6,104 nt of DNA from Planctomycetes bacterium RIFOXYC2_FULL_41_27 (GTDB lineage Bacteria > Planctomycetota > Brocadiia > Brocadiales > Brocadiaceae), in assembly GCA_001828645.1 (NCBI GenBank), contig MHZD01000039.1, forward strand, positions 1-6,104. The letters run 5' to 3'. Shown here piece after piece: positions 1 through 5,376 of the stretch (its first letter is position 1; each line of letters starts with the position of its first letter). Both the position numbers and the translations under genes were made by a program. The notes below the pieces were generated by a model. The model was not told where the DNA came from. It saw nothing but the letters and a program-made list of their open reading frames with translations, and did no database searches.

Positions 1-1
1 A

Positions 2-205
2 AGGTCAATTATGGTCGCAGTTGAAAGTGGTAATGAAGATATGGGAAAATGGGTTGTGGAACAAAGAAATGTTTATGAGGATTTCAAGATGCTTTTCAGA
101 GGGGAACCACCGCCTGTTGGAGGGATAGCTATTATGACAGATACGGATAATACTGGGGAATCAGCCATTGCTTATTACGATGATATAAAGATCGAAAAAC
201 CGTAG
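2..205 (+). CDS. DUF3047 family protein, C-terminal fragment
   Basis: This is the last 67 codons of a gene whose start lies upstream of the window; the frame is open to the left edge (reading RSI before the first Met at 11) and ends at TAG 203-205. The fragment carries what I recognise as the C-terminal signature of DUF3047 proteins: an ERNVYEDY-like stretch (here QRNVYEDF), a proline-rich PPPVGG, the near-invariant IMTDTDNTGESA, and a terminal YYDDI. Family members are usually a little over 200 residues, often exported, and of unknown biochemical function, so no role is assigned. The next gene begins about 65 nt downstream on the same strand without an obvious terminator between, so they may be co-transcribed. 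The family call is firm; the upstream part, including any signal peptide, cannot be seen. Confidence 0.8.
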   Translation, partial: RSIMVAVESGNEDMGKWVVEQRNVYEDFKMLFRGEPPPVGGIAIMTDTDNTGESAIAYYDDIKIEKP

Positions 206-270
206 TCGACACACATAGCAGGGTTGTACAAAGAGTCAGAATAATCGATTTGGTATACAAACGTCTAATT

Positions 271-960
271 ATGACACAAAAAGAAATCTCAGTAATAATA
301 CCGACCCTCAATGAGGAAAAGAATATTTTGAGATGCCTTGATGGTATCGTTGGTGACCCTAAAATTGAAATAATAATTTCTGATGGCGGAAGCACAGATA
401 GGACAGTAGAAATTGCCGAACGATATAAAGATGTCAAAGTAGTTTCTTCCCCGATGGGACGTGGTGTTCAGATGAATGCAGGTGCGTCATACGCCCATGG
501 TGAGATTCTTCTTTTTCTCCATGCAGATTGTATATTACCAACAAATGTTTTACTGAACATTCGGCACATTTTTGAAAATAACCACGTCGTAGGCGGTGCG
601 TTTAAAATAAAATTATTATCCAATAAATTCCCTTACCGATTGATAGAAATCGGAATAAACCTTCGTTCACAGGTGTTCAAATTACCGTATGGAGATCAAG
701 GGTTATTTGTTAAGAGGTCTATATTTATGGGAATGGGGGGTTTTAAGGAAATGAATGTCTGTGAGGATTTAGATTTTATATGCCGACTCAAAAAACAAGG
801 TGAAATAGCGGTACTCAATGAAAAGATTTTTACCTCTGTGAGGAGATGGGAAAATAGCGGTATTCTGCGAACTACTCTCAGAAATCAACTCTTATTAGCT
901 TCATATGTTACCAGGCATAAGATATTTAATTCCAGATACTCGATGGAGAAGACTGTTTAA
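271..960 (+). CDS. family 2 glycosyltransferase, TIGR04283 type
   Basis: A 229-residue cytosolic GT-A fold glycosyltransferase. Visible motifs, numbered from the ATG at 271, are the N-terminal strand SVIIPTLNEE (7-16), DGGSTD (38-43, nucleotide-sugar binding), GRGVQMNAGA (63-72), LHAD (83-86, the DXD-like metal site), PYGDQGLF (139-146), the catalytic-region EDLDF (165-169) and RRWE (191-194). The set and the compact length match the family described as 'transferase 2, rSAM/selenodomain-associated'. Donor and acceptor are unknown. The frame also opens from a TTG at 250, but that adds seven residues before the conserved strand and has no clear ribosome site; the ATG at 271 gives the usual family N-terminus, though its own Shine-Dalgarno sequence is also weak. 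It lies about 65 nt after the DUF3047 gene. Relatives of this family often occur near TVP38, MerA-like and DUF547 genes, as here. Confidence 0.9.
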   Translation: MTQKEISVIIPTLNEEKNILRCLDGIVGDPKIEIIISDGGSTDRTVEIAERYKDVKVVSSPMGRGVQMNAGASYAHGEILLFLHADCILPTNVLLNIRHIFENNHVVGGAFKIKLLSNKFPYRLIEIGINLRSQVFKLPYGDQGLFVKRSIFMGMGGFKEMNVCEDLDFICRLKKQGEIAVLNEKIFTSVRRWENSGILRTTLRNQLLLASYVTRHKIFNSRYSMEKTV

Positions 961-961
961 G

Positions 962-1078
962 ATGCATGAAAATGATAAACAGCTTAATGATTTAAAATCT
1001 TACAGATATTTTCTATTTTGTGGGAATATATTTTGTTTATTGTTTGTCTTTTGTTTTATATATGTACTGCTCAAATAA
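962..1078 (+). CDS. possible 38-residue single-pass membrane peptide
   Basis: A short open frame begins one base after the glycosyltransferase stop codon and reads 38 residues to TAA 1076-1078. Its N-terminal part (about residues 1-15, MHENDKQLNDLKSYR) is polar and its remainder (about 16-37) is one continuous hydrophobic segment of mostly Phe, Leu, Ile, Val and Cys, ending in a single Lys: a plausible small membrane protein. A GGAGAA (945-950) inside the end of the preceding gene lies 11 nt before the ATG, which would suit translational coupling. It is in a different frame from the glycosyltransferase, so it is not a simple extension of it. I do not recognise a family. The main doubt is that T-rich DNA encodes hydrophobic residues by chance, so this could be untranslated. 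Confidence 0.4.
   Translation: MHENDKQLNDLKSYRYFLFCGNIFCLLFVFCFIYVLLK
1033..1061 (+). promoter_or_regulatory. weak candidate sigma-70-type promoter before the response regulator
   Basis: TTGTTT (1033-1038) and TTATAT (1056-1061) are separated by 17 nt, a workable -35/-10 pair about 70 nt upstream of the response regulator start. The stretch is T-rich and low in complexity, so such a match is easily found by chance. It also overlaps the small frame at 962-1078. Confidence 0.2.
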
Positions 1079-1082
1079 ATCA

Positions 1083-1107
1083 GATGCTCCGGTTCTGTTG
1101 GGGCATT
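1083..1107 (+). promoter_or_regulatory. hairpin in the response regulator leader
   Basis: GATGCTCC (1083-1090) can pair with GGGGCATT (1100-1107) across a 9-nt loop, giving an 8-bp stem with two G-U pairs. It sits 22 nt before the ATG and is not followed by a T-run, so it is not a standard intrinsic terminator. It could be an RNA-stability or attenuation element, or have no function. Confidence 0.3.
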
Positions 1108-1129
1108 GAATGACTAAAGGAAGGCGTGT

Positions 1130-1501
1130 ATGATGTCTTCTCGACAAACGATCCTTGTGGTAGAAGATAATAATAATCAACTCTTACTCTATGAGCAAGA
1201 ACTATCATTCGAAGGATATAATATTATTACAGCAAAGGATGATAGTGAAGCTGTAAAGAAATTACAAGAACACGCTCCAGCCCTGGTAGTAATGGATATC
1301 ATTATACCAAAGATGGACTTTTTTGAGTCGATGGGCAGAATTATAAATGAACGTAAAAAGATACCGATTATTATTAATACGGCTTATAGCTGTTACAAGA
1401 ATAATTTTATGTCATGGGGAGCCGATGCTTATATTATAAAGTCCTCTGATTTGAGCGAATTGAAAAACAAAATAAAGGAATTGTTAGGTAAAACCGAATA
1501 A
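1130..1501 (+). CDS. stand-alone receiver-domain response regulator
   Basis: A 123-residue protein made up of one CheY-like receiver domain with no output domain. The phosphorylation site is complete: acidic pair E12-D13, phospho-acceptor D56 in VVMDIIIP, T84 in IINTAYS, the aromatic switch position Y101 in DAYI, and K104. The usual MDGLE turn after the acceptor strand reads MDFFE, losing the common glycine. A good Shine-Dalgarno sequence (AAAGGAAGG, 1116-1124) precedes tandem ATG codons at 1130 and 1133; either could be used. No histidine kinase is in the window, so the partner is unknown. Single-domain regulators act by protein contact, for example in phosphorelays or on kinases, cyclases or sigma-factor partners. 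It precedes the sigma factor gene by 256 nt, so a functional link is possible but not shown. Confidence 0.9.
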   Translation: MMSSRQTILVVEDNNNQLLLYEQELSFEGYNIITAKDDSEAVKKLQEHAPALVVMDIIIPKMDFFESMGRIINERKKIPIIINTAYSCYKNNFMSWGADAYIIKSSDLSELKNKIKELLGKTE

Positions 1502-1519
1502 AGCTCATTTTAAACCTAC

Positions 1520-1538
1520 AATCGAATTTTATTCGATT
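1520..1538 (+). terminator. short perfect inverted repeat after the response regulator
   Basis: AATCGAAT (1520-1527) and ATTCGATT (1531-1538) form a perfect 8-bp stem with a TTT loop, 19 nt after the response regulator stop codon. The stem is AT-rich and only a short T-run follows (TTTG), so it would be a weak terminator. It could equally be a palindromic protein-binding site upstream of the riboswitch-sigma unit. Confidence 0.35.
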
Positions 1539-1551
1539 TGCTAGATTTAGT

Positions 1552-1638
1552 TAATAAATCTATAAAGACAAACCCTGAGCAATCAGGGGACGCAAAGTAA
1601 AGGGTTTTTTATTTTACAGGAATAAACCTTGATTATTA
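1552..1638 (+). ncRNA. class I cyclic-di-GMP (GEMM-I) riboswitch aptamer
   Basis: The core reads GACAAACC, a hairpin, then GGGACGCAAAG, the signature of GEMM-I aptamers. P2 is CCCTGA (1573-1578), a GCAA tetraloop of GNRA type (1579-1582) and TCAGGG (1583-1588): a 6-bp stem with a 4-nt loop, as in the Vibrio Vc2 aptamer. GACGCAAAG (1589-1597) follows; A1594 matches the intercalating A47. G1567 matches the ligand-contacting G20, the choice expected for cyclic-di-GMP rather than cGAMP. A short P3 can form from GTAAAG (1597-1602) and TTTTAC (1612-1617), where the consensus closing pair C-G is replaced by U-A. An AAACC segment (1624-1628) lies where the ligand-contacting C is expected. P1 can form from TAAT-A-AATC (1552-1560) and GATTATTA (1631-1638) with one bulged A. 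P3 is shorter than usual and I see no clear tetraloop receptor. It lies 119 nt before the sigma factor start on the same strand. Confidence 0.72.
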
Positions 1639-1691
1639 TTTGTCTTTAATATTGAAAATCCAAAATTATGTCTAAATTTGCAAAATTGCCG

Positions 1692-1745
1692 GTGATAGCA
1701 ATCTTTCCCGCATAATGAAGTTGTTGCTATTCATCACATTTTTCC
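1692..1745 (+). terminator. hairpin plus T-run, possible riboswitch expression platform
   Basis: GTGATAGCAA (1692-1701) can pair with TTGCTAT...CAC (1724-1737) with a small bulge in the 3' strand, leaving a loop of about 22 nt. The 3' arm runs straight into ATTTTTCC (1738-1745). Stem plus U-run resembles an intrinsic terminator placed between the aptamer and the sigma factor start at 1758. The long loop and the bulge make it imperfect; it may instead be a structure that controls access to the start region. Confidence 0.35.
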
Positions 1746-1757
1746 TGGTAATAAATC

Positions 1758-2300
1758 GTGAGCCAAAAAGATAGCCTTCTTGTTCACATCGATGCTTTAT
1801 ACAGATCGGCATTATATCTTGTTAAGAATGAAAATAATGCAGACGACCTGGTTCAGGAAACCTATTTAAAGGCATTCAAATCTCTCCAGAATGGCGAAAT
1901 AATAAGTAATGAAAGGGCATGGTTATTTAAAATATTAATGAACACTTTCATCAATCAATATAGGAAAACAAAAACAGAACCATCTTTGGTTGATTTTGAT
2001 AGCATTGAGTCCTTTCATGAATCAATAAAAGAAGAGGTCTTAACGTCCCCTATTGCAGAAAATGAAATAGAATTTGATGAATGGCTGGACTCAGATATAA
2101 AAAAAGCACTGGAAGCATTACCTGATGATTTTCGACTGGTGATATTGCTTTCGACAGTAGAGGGCTTTTCCTACAAGGAGATTTCCAAAATGCTTGAATG
2201 TCCCATCGGGACAGTAATGTCTAGAATCTATAGGGGACGAAAGATGTTAAAGGAAAAATTAACAGGTTATGCAAAAAAACACGGTTATGAAAGAGAATAA
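1758..2300 (+). CDS. ECF (group IV) RNA polymerase sigma factor
   Basis: A 180-residue extracytoplasmic-function sigma factor that would direct RNA polymerase to a specific regulon. Sigma region 2 spans roughly residues 8-70, with the core-binding/promoter-melting signature ADDLVQETYLKAF (28-40) and RAWLFKILMNTFINQYRK (53-70). An acidic linker (about 74-110) leads to region 4 (about 116-168), with LPDDFRLVILL and a helix-turn-helix around YKEISKMLECPIGTVMSRIYRGR (139-161) for the -35 element. The start is GTG 1758: an in-frame TAA at 1752-1754 blocks extension and the first internal Met (61) would delete most of region 2. The ribosome site is poor (GGT at 1747-1749), which suits translation control by the leader. 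The anti-sigma factor gene starts 3 nt after its stop. A putative cyclic-di-GMP aptamer lies just upstream. The exact ECF subgroup cannot be assigned by eye. Confidence 0.93.
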   Translation: MSQKDSLLVHIDALYRSALYLVKNENNADDLVQETYLKAFKSLQNGEIISNERAWLFKILMNTFINQYRKTKTEPSLVDFDSIESFHESIKEEVLTSPIAENEIEFDEWLDSDIKKALEALPDDFRLVILLSTVEGFSYKEISKMLECPIGTVMSRIYRGRKMLKEKLTGYAKKHGYERE

Positions 2301-2303
2301 GAA

Positions 2304-3173
2304 ATGAATTGTACAGATGTAAGAAAATATTTTTATGCCTTTCTCGATAGCGAACTCGATGTGGAAAGGAATATTGAGGTTCTGGCACATGTTAATATGT
2401 GCCATGCGTGCGGCCTGAAAATAGAAAAGGAAAGGCTGCTTCAAGAAAAAGTGAAAGAAACTGTTTGCAAGGTAAAAGCCCCTGTACACCTTGAGCACAT
2501 AATTTTGAGAAGCGCAGAAAGAAGACCAAACTTCTTCACTCAATTTATAAAGAATTTCTTGTTGAGAAGCAGATTCGCATTAGTTTCTGGCATAGCAACG
2601 GCAATAATTCTTATTGCCTGTTTTTTTGTAATACAAAATAAGCTGAAGAAAAATAATATTTTTTACCTCGCAGAGTCAAAATATCACGACTACATAATGA
2701 AGCAGCTTGTTCCTGACATGCGTTTACAGGATGCCAGAGAAATTATAGGCCACTTTCAAAATCAAACTGGTCTAAGCGTAACCCTGCCTGGCATTGAAGA
2801 AAATATACAGGTACAAAATGCCAAAGCAGTTGCGGAGTACTTCCAAAGACAAACTGGTTTAACGGTAACGCTTCCTTTTGTGAAAGGAAATGTCCAGTTG
2901 GTGGGCGCATCTTTGACTAATATTAACGGCAAAAATGTACCCCTGGTTTTTTACATGCTTGATGATACCCCAATTACGTTGGCTATAGTTTGTAATTCCG
3001 ACATCAATTTTAGAAAAATGAAAGAGGTAATAGCGGATAAGATGGTGGTATACACAGGTACCGGGTTTTGCGGCTCCTGCCAAATTGTTGGATGGAAAGA
3101 GACTAACACTCAGTATGTTATGGTATCGATGTTAAATCGTGAAAAAATGATAAAAGCGCTTACAAAGGCCTAA
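2304..3173 (+). CDS. membrane-bound zinc-binding (ZAS-type) anti-sigma factor with periplasmic sensor domain
   Basis: A 289-residue protein that probably binds and inhibits the sigma factor encoded 3 nt upstream. The cytoplasmic N-terminus has the anti-sigma zinc motif H29-xxx-C33-xx-C36. A basic stretch before one hydrophobic helix (about 91-110, FALVSGIATAIILIACFFVI) and a lysine-rich stretch after it mark a single membrane crossing. The outer part (about 112-289) contains two copies of a 27-residue module (143-169 and 172-198; shared core FQxQTGLxVTLP) and then a segment typical of RsiW-like anti-sigma sensor domains (VPLVFYMLDDTPITLAIV, 212-229; VGWKETNTQYVMVSML, 262-277). Most relatives I know of have one such module. 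C256 and C259 form a CGSC pair, plus C230, hinting at a redox or metal input. The start follows a weak GAGAA ribosome site, so translation may be coupled to the sigma gene. The signal sensed is unknown. Confidence 0.88.
   Translation: MNCTDVRKYFYAFLDSELDVERNIEVLAHVNMCHACGLKIEKERLLQEKVKETVCKVKAPVHLEHIILRSAERRPNFFTQFIKNFLLRSRFALVSGIATAIILIACFFVIQNKLKKNNIFYLAESKYHDYIMKQLVPDMRLQDAREIIGHFQNQTGLSVTLPGIEENIQVQNAKAVAEYFQRQTGLTVTLPFVKGNVQLVGASLTNINGKNVPLVFYMLDDTPITLAIVCNSDINFRKMKEVIADKMVVYTGTGFCGSCQIVGWKETNTQYVMVSMLNREKMIKALTKA
2730..2897 (+). repeat. intragenic duplication in the anti-sigma sensor domain
   Basis: Positions 2730-2810 and 2817-2897 encode two similar 27-residue modules (residues 143-169 and 172-198) at a period of 87 bp, or 29 codons. 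Shared features are an Ala-rich start (DAREIIGHF / NAKAVAEYF), FQNQTGLSVTLP / FQRQTGLTVTLP, and ENIQ / GNVQ. The DNA copies have diverged at many synonymous sites, so the duplication is not recent. Confidence 0.8.
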
Positions 3174-3183
3174 AAACAAACTA

Positions 3184-3876
3184 ATGGTAGATAAGAAATC
3201 CATAATAAAATTTATCATTTTACTCGGTATCATTGGGGGTGCATTTGTTACCTTCAGGTATACGTCTTTATCACAGTATTCCAAAATAGACACACTTTTG
3301 AGTCTTCTCACACAACTCAGGGCGCATTGGTGGGGGCCAATTGGTTTCATTCTTATTTATGGAATTGGATGCATGGTTGCTCTTCCGGGTTCACTCTTAA
3401 CATTGTGCGGAGGAGCAATATTCGGAGTGACGATGGGTACCGCTTATAACGTGCTTGCTTCCAATCTGGGCGCTACCCTGGCGTTTCTCATGGCAAGGTA
3501 CTTTGGTCGAGACTTTGTCTCACGCTTTATGAAGGGGAGAATAGAAGCTTTTGATGAAAAGGTTGCCAGCCATGGTTTCCGGTTTATATTTACACTCAGA
3601 CTCATCCCTCTTGTACCTTTTAATGGGCTGAATCTTGGATCGGGACTTTCAAAGATTAAATATCGTGATTACCTGCTCGGTTCTGTCCTGGGTATGTTAC
3701 CCGGTACGTTTATTTATACCTATTTTGCAGATGCTCTTCTCAAAGGAGCGACAGGGAGCGGAAAAAGGGCATTGACCAACTTGATTATTGCCAGTTCGCT
3801 ATTGATACTCATTTCATCAGTACCAACTTTGTACAAAAAATTAAAAAAACAGAAACGTATTGAGAGTAAGGAATAA
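3184..3876 (+). CDS. TVP38/TMEM64 (DedA/VTT superfamily) membrane protein
   Basis: A 230-residue polytopic inner-membrane protein with the SNARE-associated/VTT domain. An N-terminal membrane helix lies at about 8-25. A hydrophobic region with the conserved ALPGSLLTLCGGAIFG re-entrant motif spans 66-81. The second signature, FTLRLIPLVPFNGLNLGSG, spans 136-154 and contains the family arginine R139 and following prolines. GMLPGTFIYTYFADAL (170-185) and a last helix (about 197-214) precede a very basic tail (KKLKKQKR). Related DedA/VTT proteins are implicated in lipid scrambling or undecaprenyl-phosphate recycling and membrane homeostasis; the substrate here is unknown. The gene starts 10 nt after the anti-sigma stop with no good Shine-Dalgarno sequence, suggesting co-transcription and perhaps translational coupling. 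A flavoprotein gene follows after 51 nt, a common pairing. Confidence 0.9.
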   Translation: MVDKKSIIKFIILLGIIGGAFVTFRYTSLSQYSKIDTLLSLLTQLRAHWWGPIGFILIYGIGCMVALPGSLLTLCGGAIFGVTMGTAYNVLASNLGATLAFLMARYFGRDFVSRFMKGRIEAFDEKVASHGFRFIFTLRLIPLVPFNGLNLGSGLSKIKYRDYLLGSVLGMLPGTFIYTYFADALLKGATGSGKRALTNLIIASSLLILISSVPTLYKKLKKQKRIESKE

Positions 3877-3927
3877 CCACGACTGTCAACTTTTCTGTAA
3901 AAAGTAAATACAAGAAGGAAAACCATT

Positions 3928-5358
3928 ATGAGAGATTTCGACCTCACGGTAATAGGTGGTGGGGCAGGAGGGTTAAACGTTGCAAGTGGAGCTGCCCAGC
4001 TTGGCGCCAGGGTTGCCCTTATCGAGAAAAACAAACTGGGCGGCGACTGTCTTTATTATGGATGCGTTCCCACGAAGGCTTTGATTCACTCCGCAAAAAT
4101 AGCGTCGCTCATAAAAAGATCCAAGGAATACGGACTGAATGAGACGAACATCTCATTCGATTTTAAAAATATTATGAACCATATGAGAGAAGTGATATCA
4201 AAGGTTGGTGAACACGATGATCCTAAAAGATTTGAAAATATGGGAGTACAAGTCTTTTTTGGTGACGGAAGATTTATTGACCCCCACACCTTTGAATTTG
4301 ACGGCAAGAAGATTACCAGCAGAAAGTTTGTCATCTCAACTGGCTCACGAGCTGTTGCCATACCTATCAAAGGTCTTGAAAATATCAAATATTTAACCAG
4401 TGAAAGCGCCCTGGAGCTGGATTATTTACCCAAATCAATAATTATATTGGGTGCCGGCCCGATAGGGCTTGAGTTTGCGCAAGTGTTCGCAAGATTCGGG
4501 TCGAAGGTTACTGTTATAGAAAAGATGGGGCAGATTCTGCCGCGAGAAGATAAAGAAATCGCTGATGCCCTGGAATTAATTCTGAAGGAAGAGGGAATTG
4601 ATATATATACCTGTGTTGATGTAGACCAGGTTAAACAAAATGAAGGCCTGAAAGGCATCGAAGTGGCGGCTGCATGTAGCGGGCAGAAAAAGACGTTTCA
4701 AGCCGATGAGTTCATGATTGCTATCGGGCGTGCGCCTAATTTGGAGGGGCTTAATCTTGAAGCAGCCGGTGTTAAGATTGAGAAAAAGTCTATTGTAGTA
4801 AATAACGCCATGCGTACTACCGCCAGGAATATATGGGCATGCGGAGATGTAACAGGGCAATATTTGTTTACCCATGTTGCTGAATATCAGGCGGGTCTTG
4901 TCGTGGCAAATGCCTTGATTCCTTTTATAAAGAGAAAGGCAAATTATCGTGTGGTCCCCTGGGTTACTTATACTGACCCCGAGCTGGGACGAGTAGGATT
5001 GACTGAGGATGAGGCAAGGCAAAGATACAAGCATGTAAAGGTGTATCGGTATGACATGAAGGATTTGGATAGGGCTGTTATAGAAGGAGAAGGCAAAGGG
5101 ATGATTAAAATCGTCTGTACGAAAAAGGGTGAAATATTGGGTGCCCATGTCCTTGCACTGCAAGGTGGAGAAATTTTACACGAATTTGTCCTGGCGATGC
5201 AGAATAATCTTGGTGTTAAAAGTATTACCAATACCATACACGTCTATCCAACATTGTCACAAGCAATAAGAAGGACAACGAATAAATACTATGCTGAAAA
5301 GATATTTTCCGGGTGGATTCCAAAATTTACAAAGAAGCTGATAAGAATGATTGGGTAG
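3928..5358 (+). CDS. MerA-like FAD/NAD(P)-dependent disulfide oxidoreductase, probably not a mercuric reductase
   Basis: A 476-residue class I pyridine nucleotide-disulfide oxidoreductase. The FAD-binding GGGAGG (10-15) is followed by the redox-active disulfide C41/C46 in GGDCLYYGCVPTK (38-50). The nucleotide-binding GAGPIGLEFA (175-184) ends its second strand in E198, which favours NADH. The second FAD motif is WACGDVTG (303-310). The dimerisation domain covers about 341-460. It is often annotated mercuric reductase, but there is no N-terminal heavy-metal-associated domain and no C-terminal Cys pair; the chain ends in a basic tail (GWIPKFTKKLIRMIG). The usual C-terminal HPTxxE site reads HVYPTLSQ (438-445): Tyr stands in the His position and Gln in the Glu position. 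A good ribosome site (AAGGAA, 3915-3920) lies 7 nt before the ATG. The physiological substrate is unknown; pairing with TVP38 suggests a membrane-associated or quinone/thiol redox role. Confidence 0.9.
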   Translation: MRDFDLTVIGGGAGGLNVASGAAQLGARVALIEKNKLGGDCLYYGCVPTKALIHSAKIASLIKRSKEYGLNETNISFDFKNIMNHMREVISKVGEHDDPKRFENMGVQVFFGDGRFIDPHTFEFDGKKITSRKFVISTGSRAVAIPIKGLENIKYLTSESALELDYLPKSIIILGAGPIGLEFAQVFARFGSKVTVIEKMGQILPREDKEIADALELILKEEGIDIYTCVDVDQVKQNEGLKGIEVAAACSGQKKTFQADEFMIAIGRAPNLEGLNLEAAGVKIEKKSIVVNNAMRTTARNIWACGDVTGQYLFTHVAEYQAGLVVANALIPFIKRKANYRVVPWVTYTDPELGRVGLTEDEARQRYKHVKVYRYDMKDLDRAVIEGEGKGMIKIVCTKKGEILGAHVLALQGGEILHEFVLAMQNNLGVKSITNTIHVYPTLSQAIRRTTNKYYAEKIFSGWIPKFTKKLIRMIG

Positions 5359-5376
5359 ATAGCAAACCGATAATAT

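Noticed and set aside
11..205. Treating 11-205 as a complete small gene starting at ATG 11
   Set aside because: The frame is open to the window edge and the peptide aligns with the C-terminus of a much longer family, so it is a fragment.
250..270. TTG at 250 as the start of the glycosyltransferase
   Set aside because: It adds seven residues ahead of the conserved first strand, has no clear ribosome site, and the ATG at 271 gives the normal family N-terminus.
1538..1566. TTGCTA - 17 nt - TATAAA as a sigma-70 promoter for the sigma operon
   Set aside because: Spacing and hexamers look good, but transcription would start near 1573, inside P2 of the aptamer, removing P1 and the ligand-contacting G1567. 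If the riboswitch is real the transcript must begin further upstream. It remains an alternative if the riboswitch is disproved.
3889..3905. Hairpin ACTTTT / AAAAGT between TVP38 and the flavoprotein as a terminator
   Set aside because: Six mostly A-T pairs with a 4-nt loop and no following T-run; too weak to claim.
4576..5163. Long open frame on the - strand (195 codons) opposite the flavoprotein gene
   Set aside because: It is antisense to a gene with complete family motifs, gives a Cys/Pro/Ile-rich product with no recognisable domain, and is a shadow of the coding frame. The other - strand frames (for example 132-437, 2259-2543, 3720-4034, 4086-4388) fail for the same reason.
3928..5358. 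Naming the flavoprotein merA / mercuric reductase
   Set aside because: There is no heavy-metal-associated domain, no C-terminal Cys-Cys, and no merR, merT or merP gene in the window; only general family similarity supports that name.
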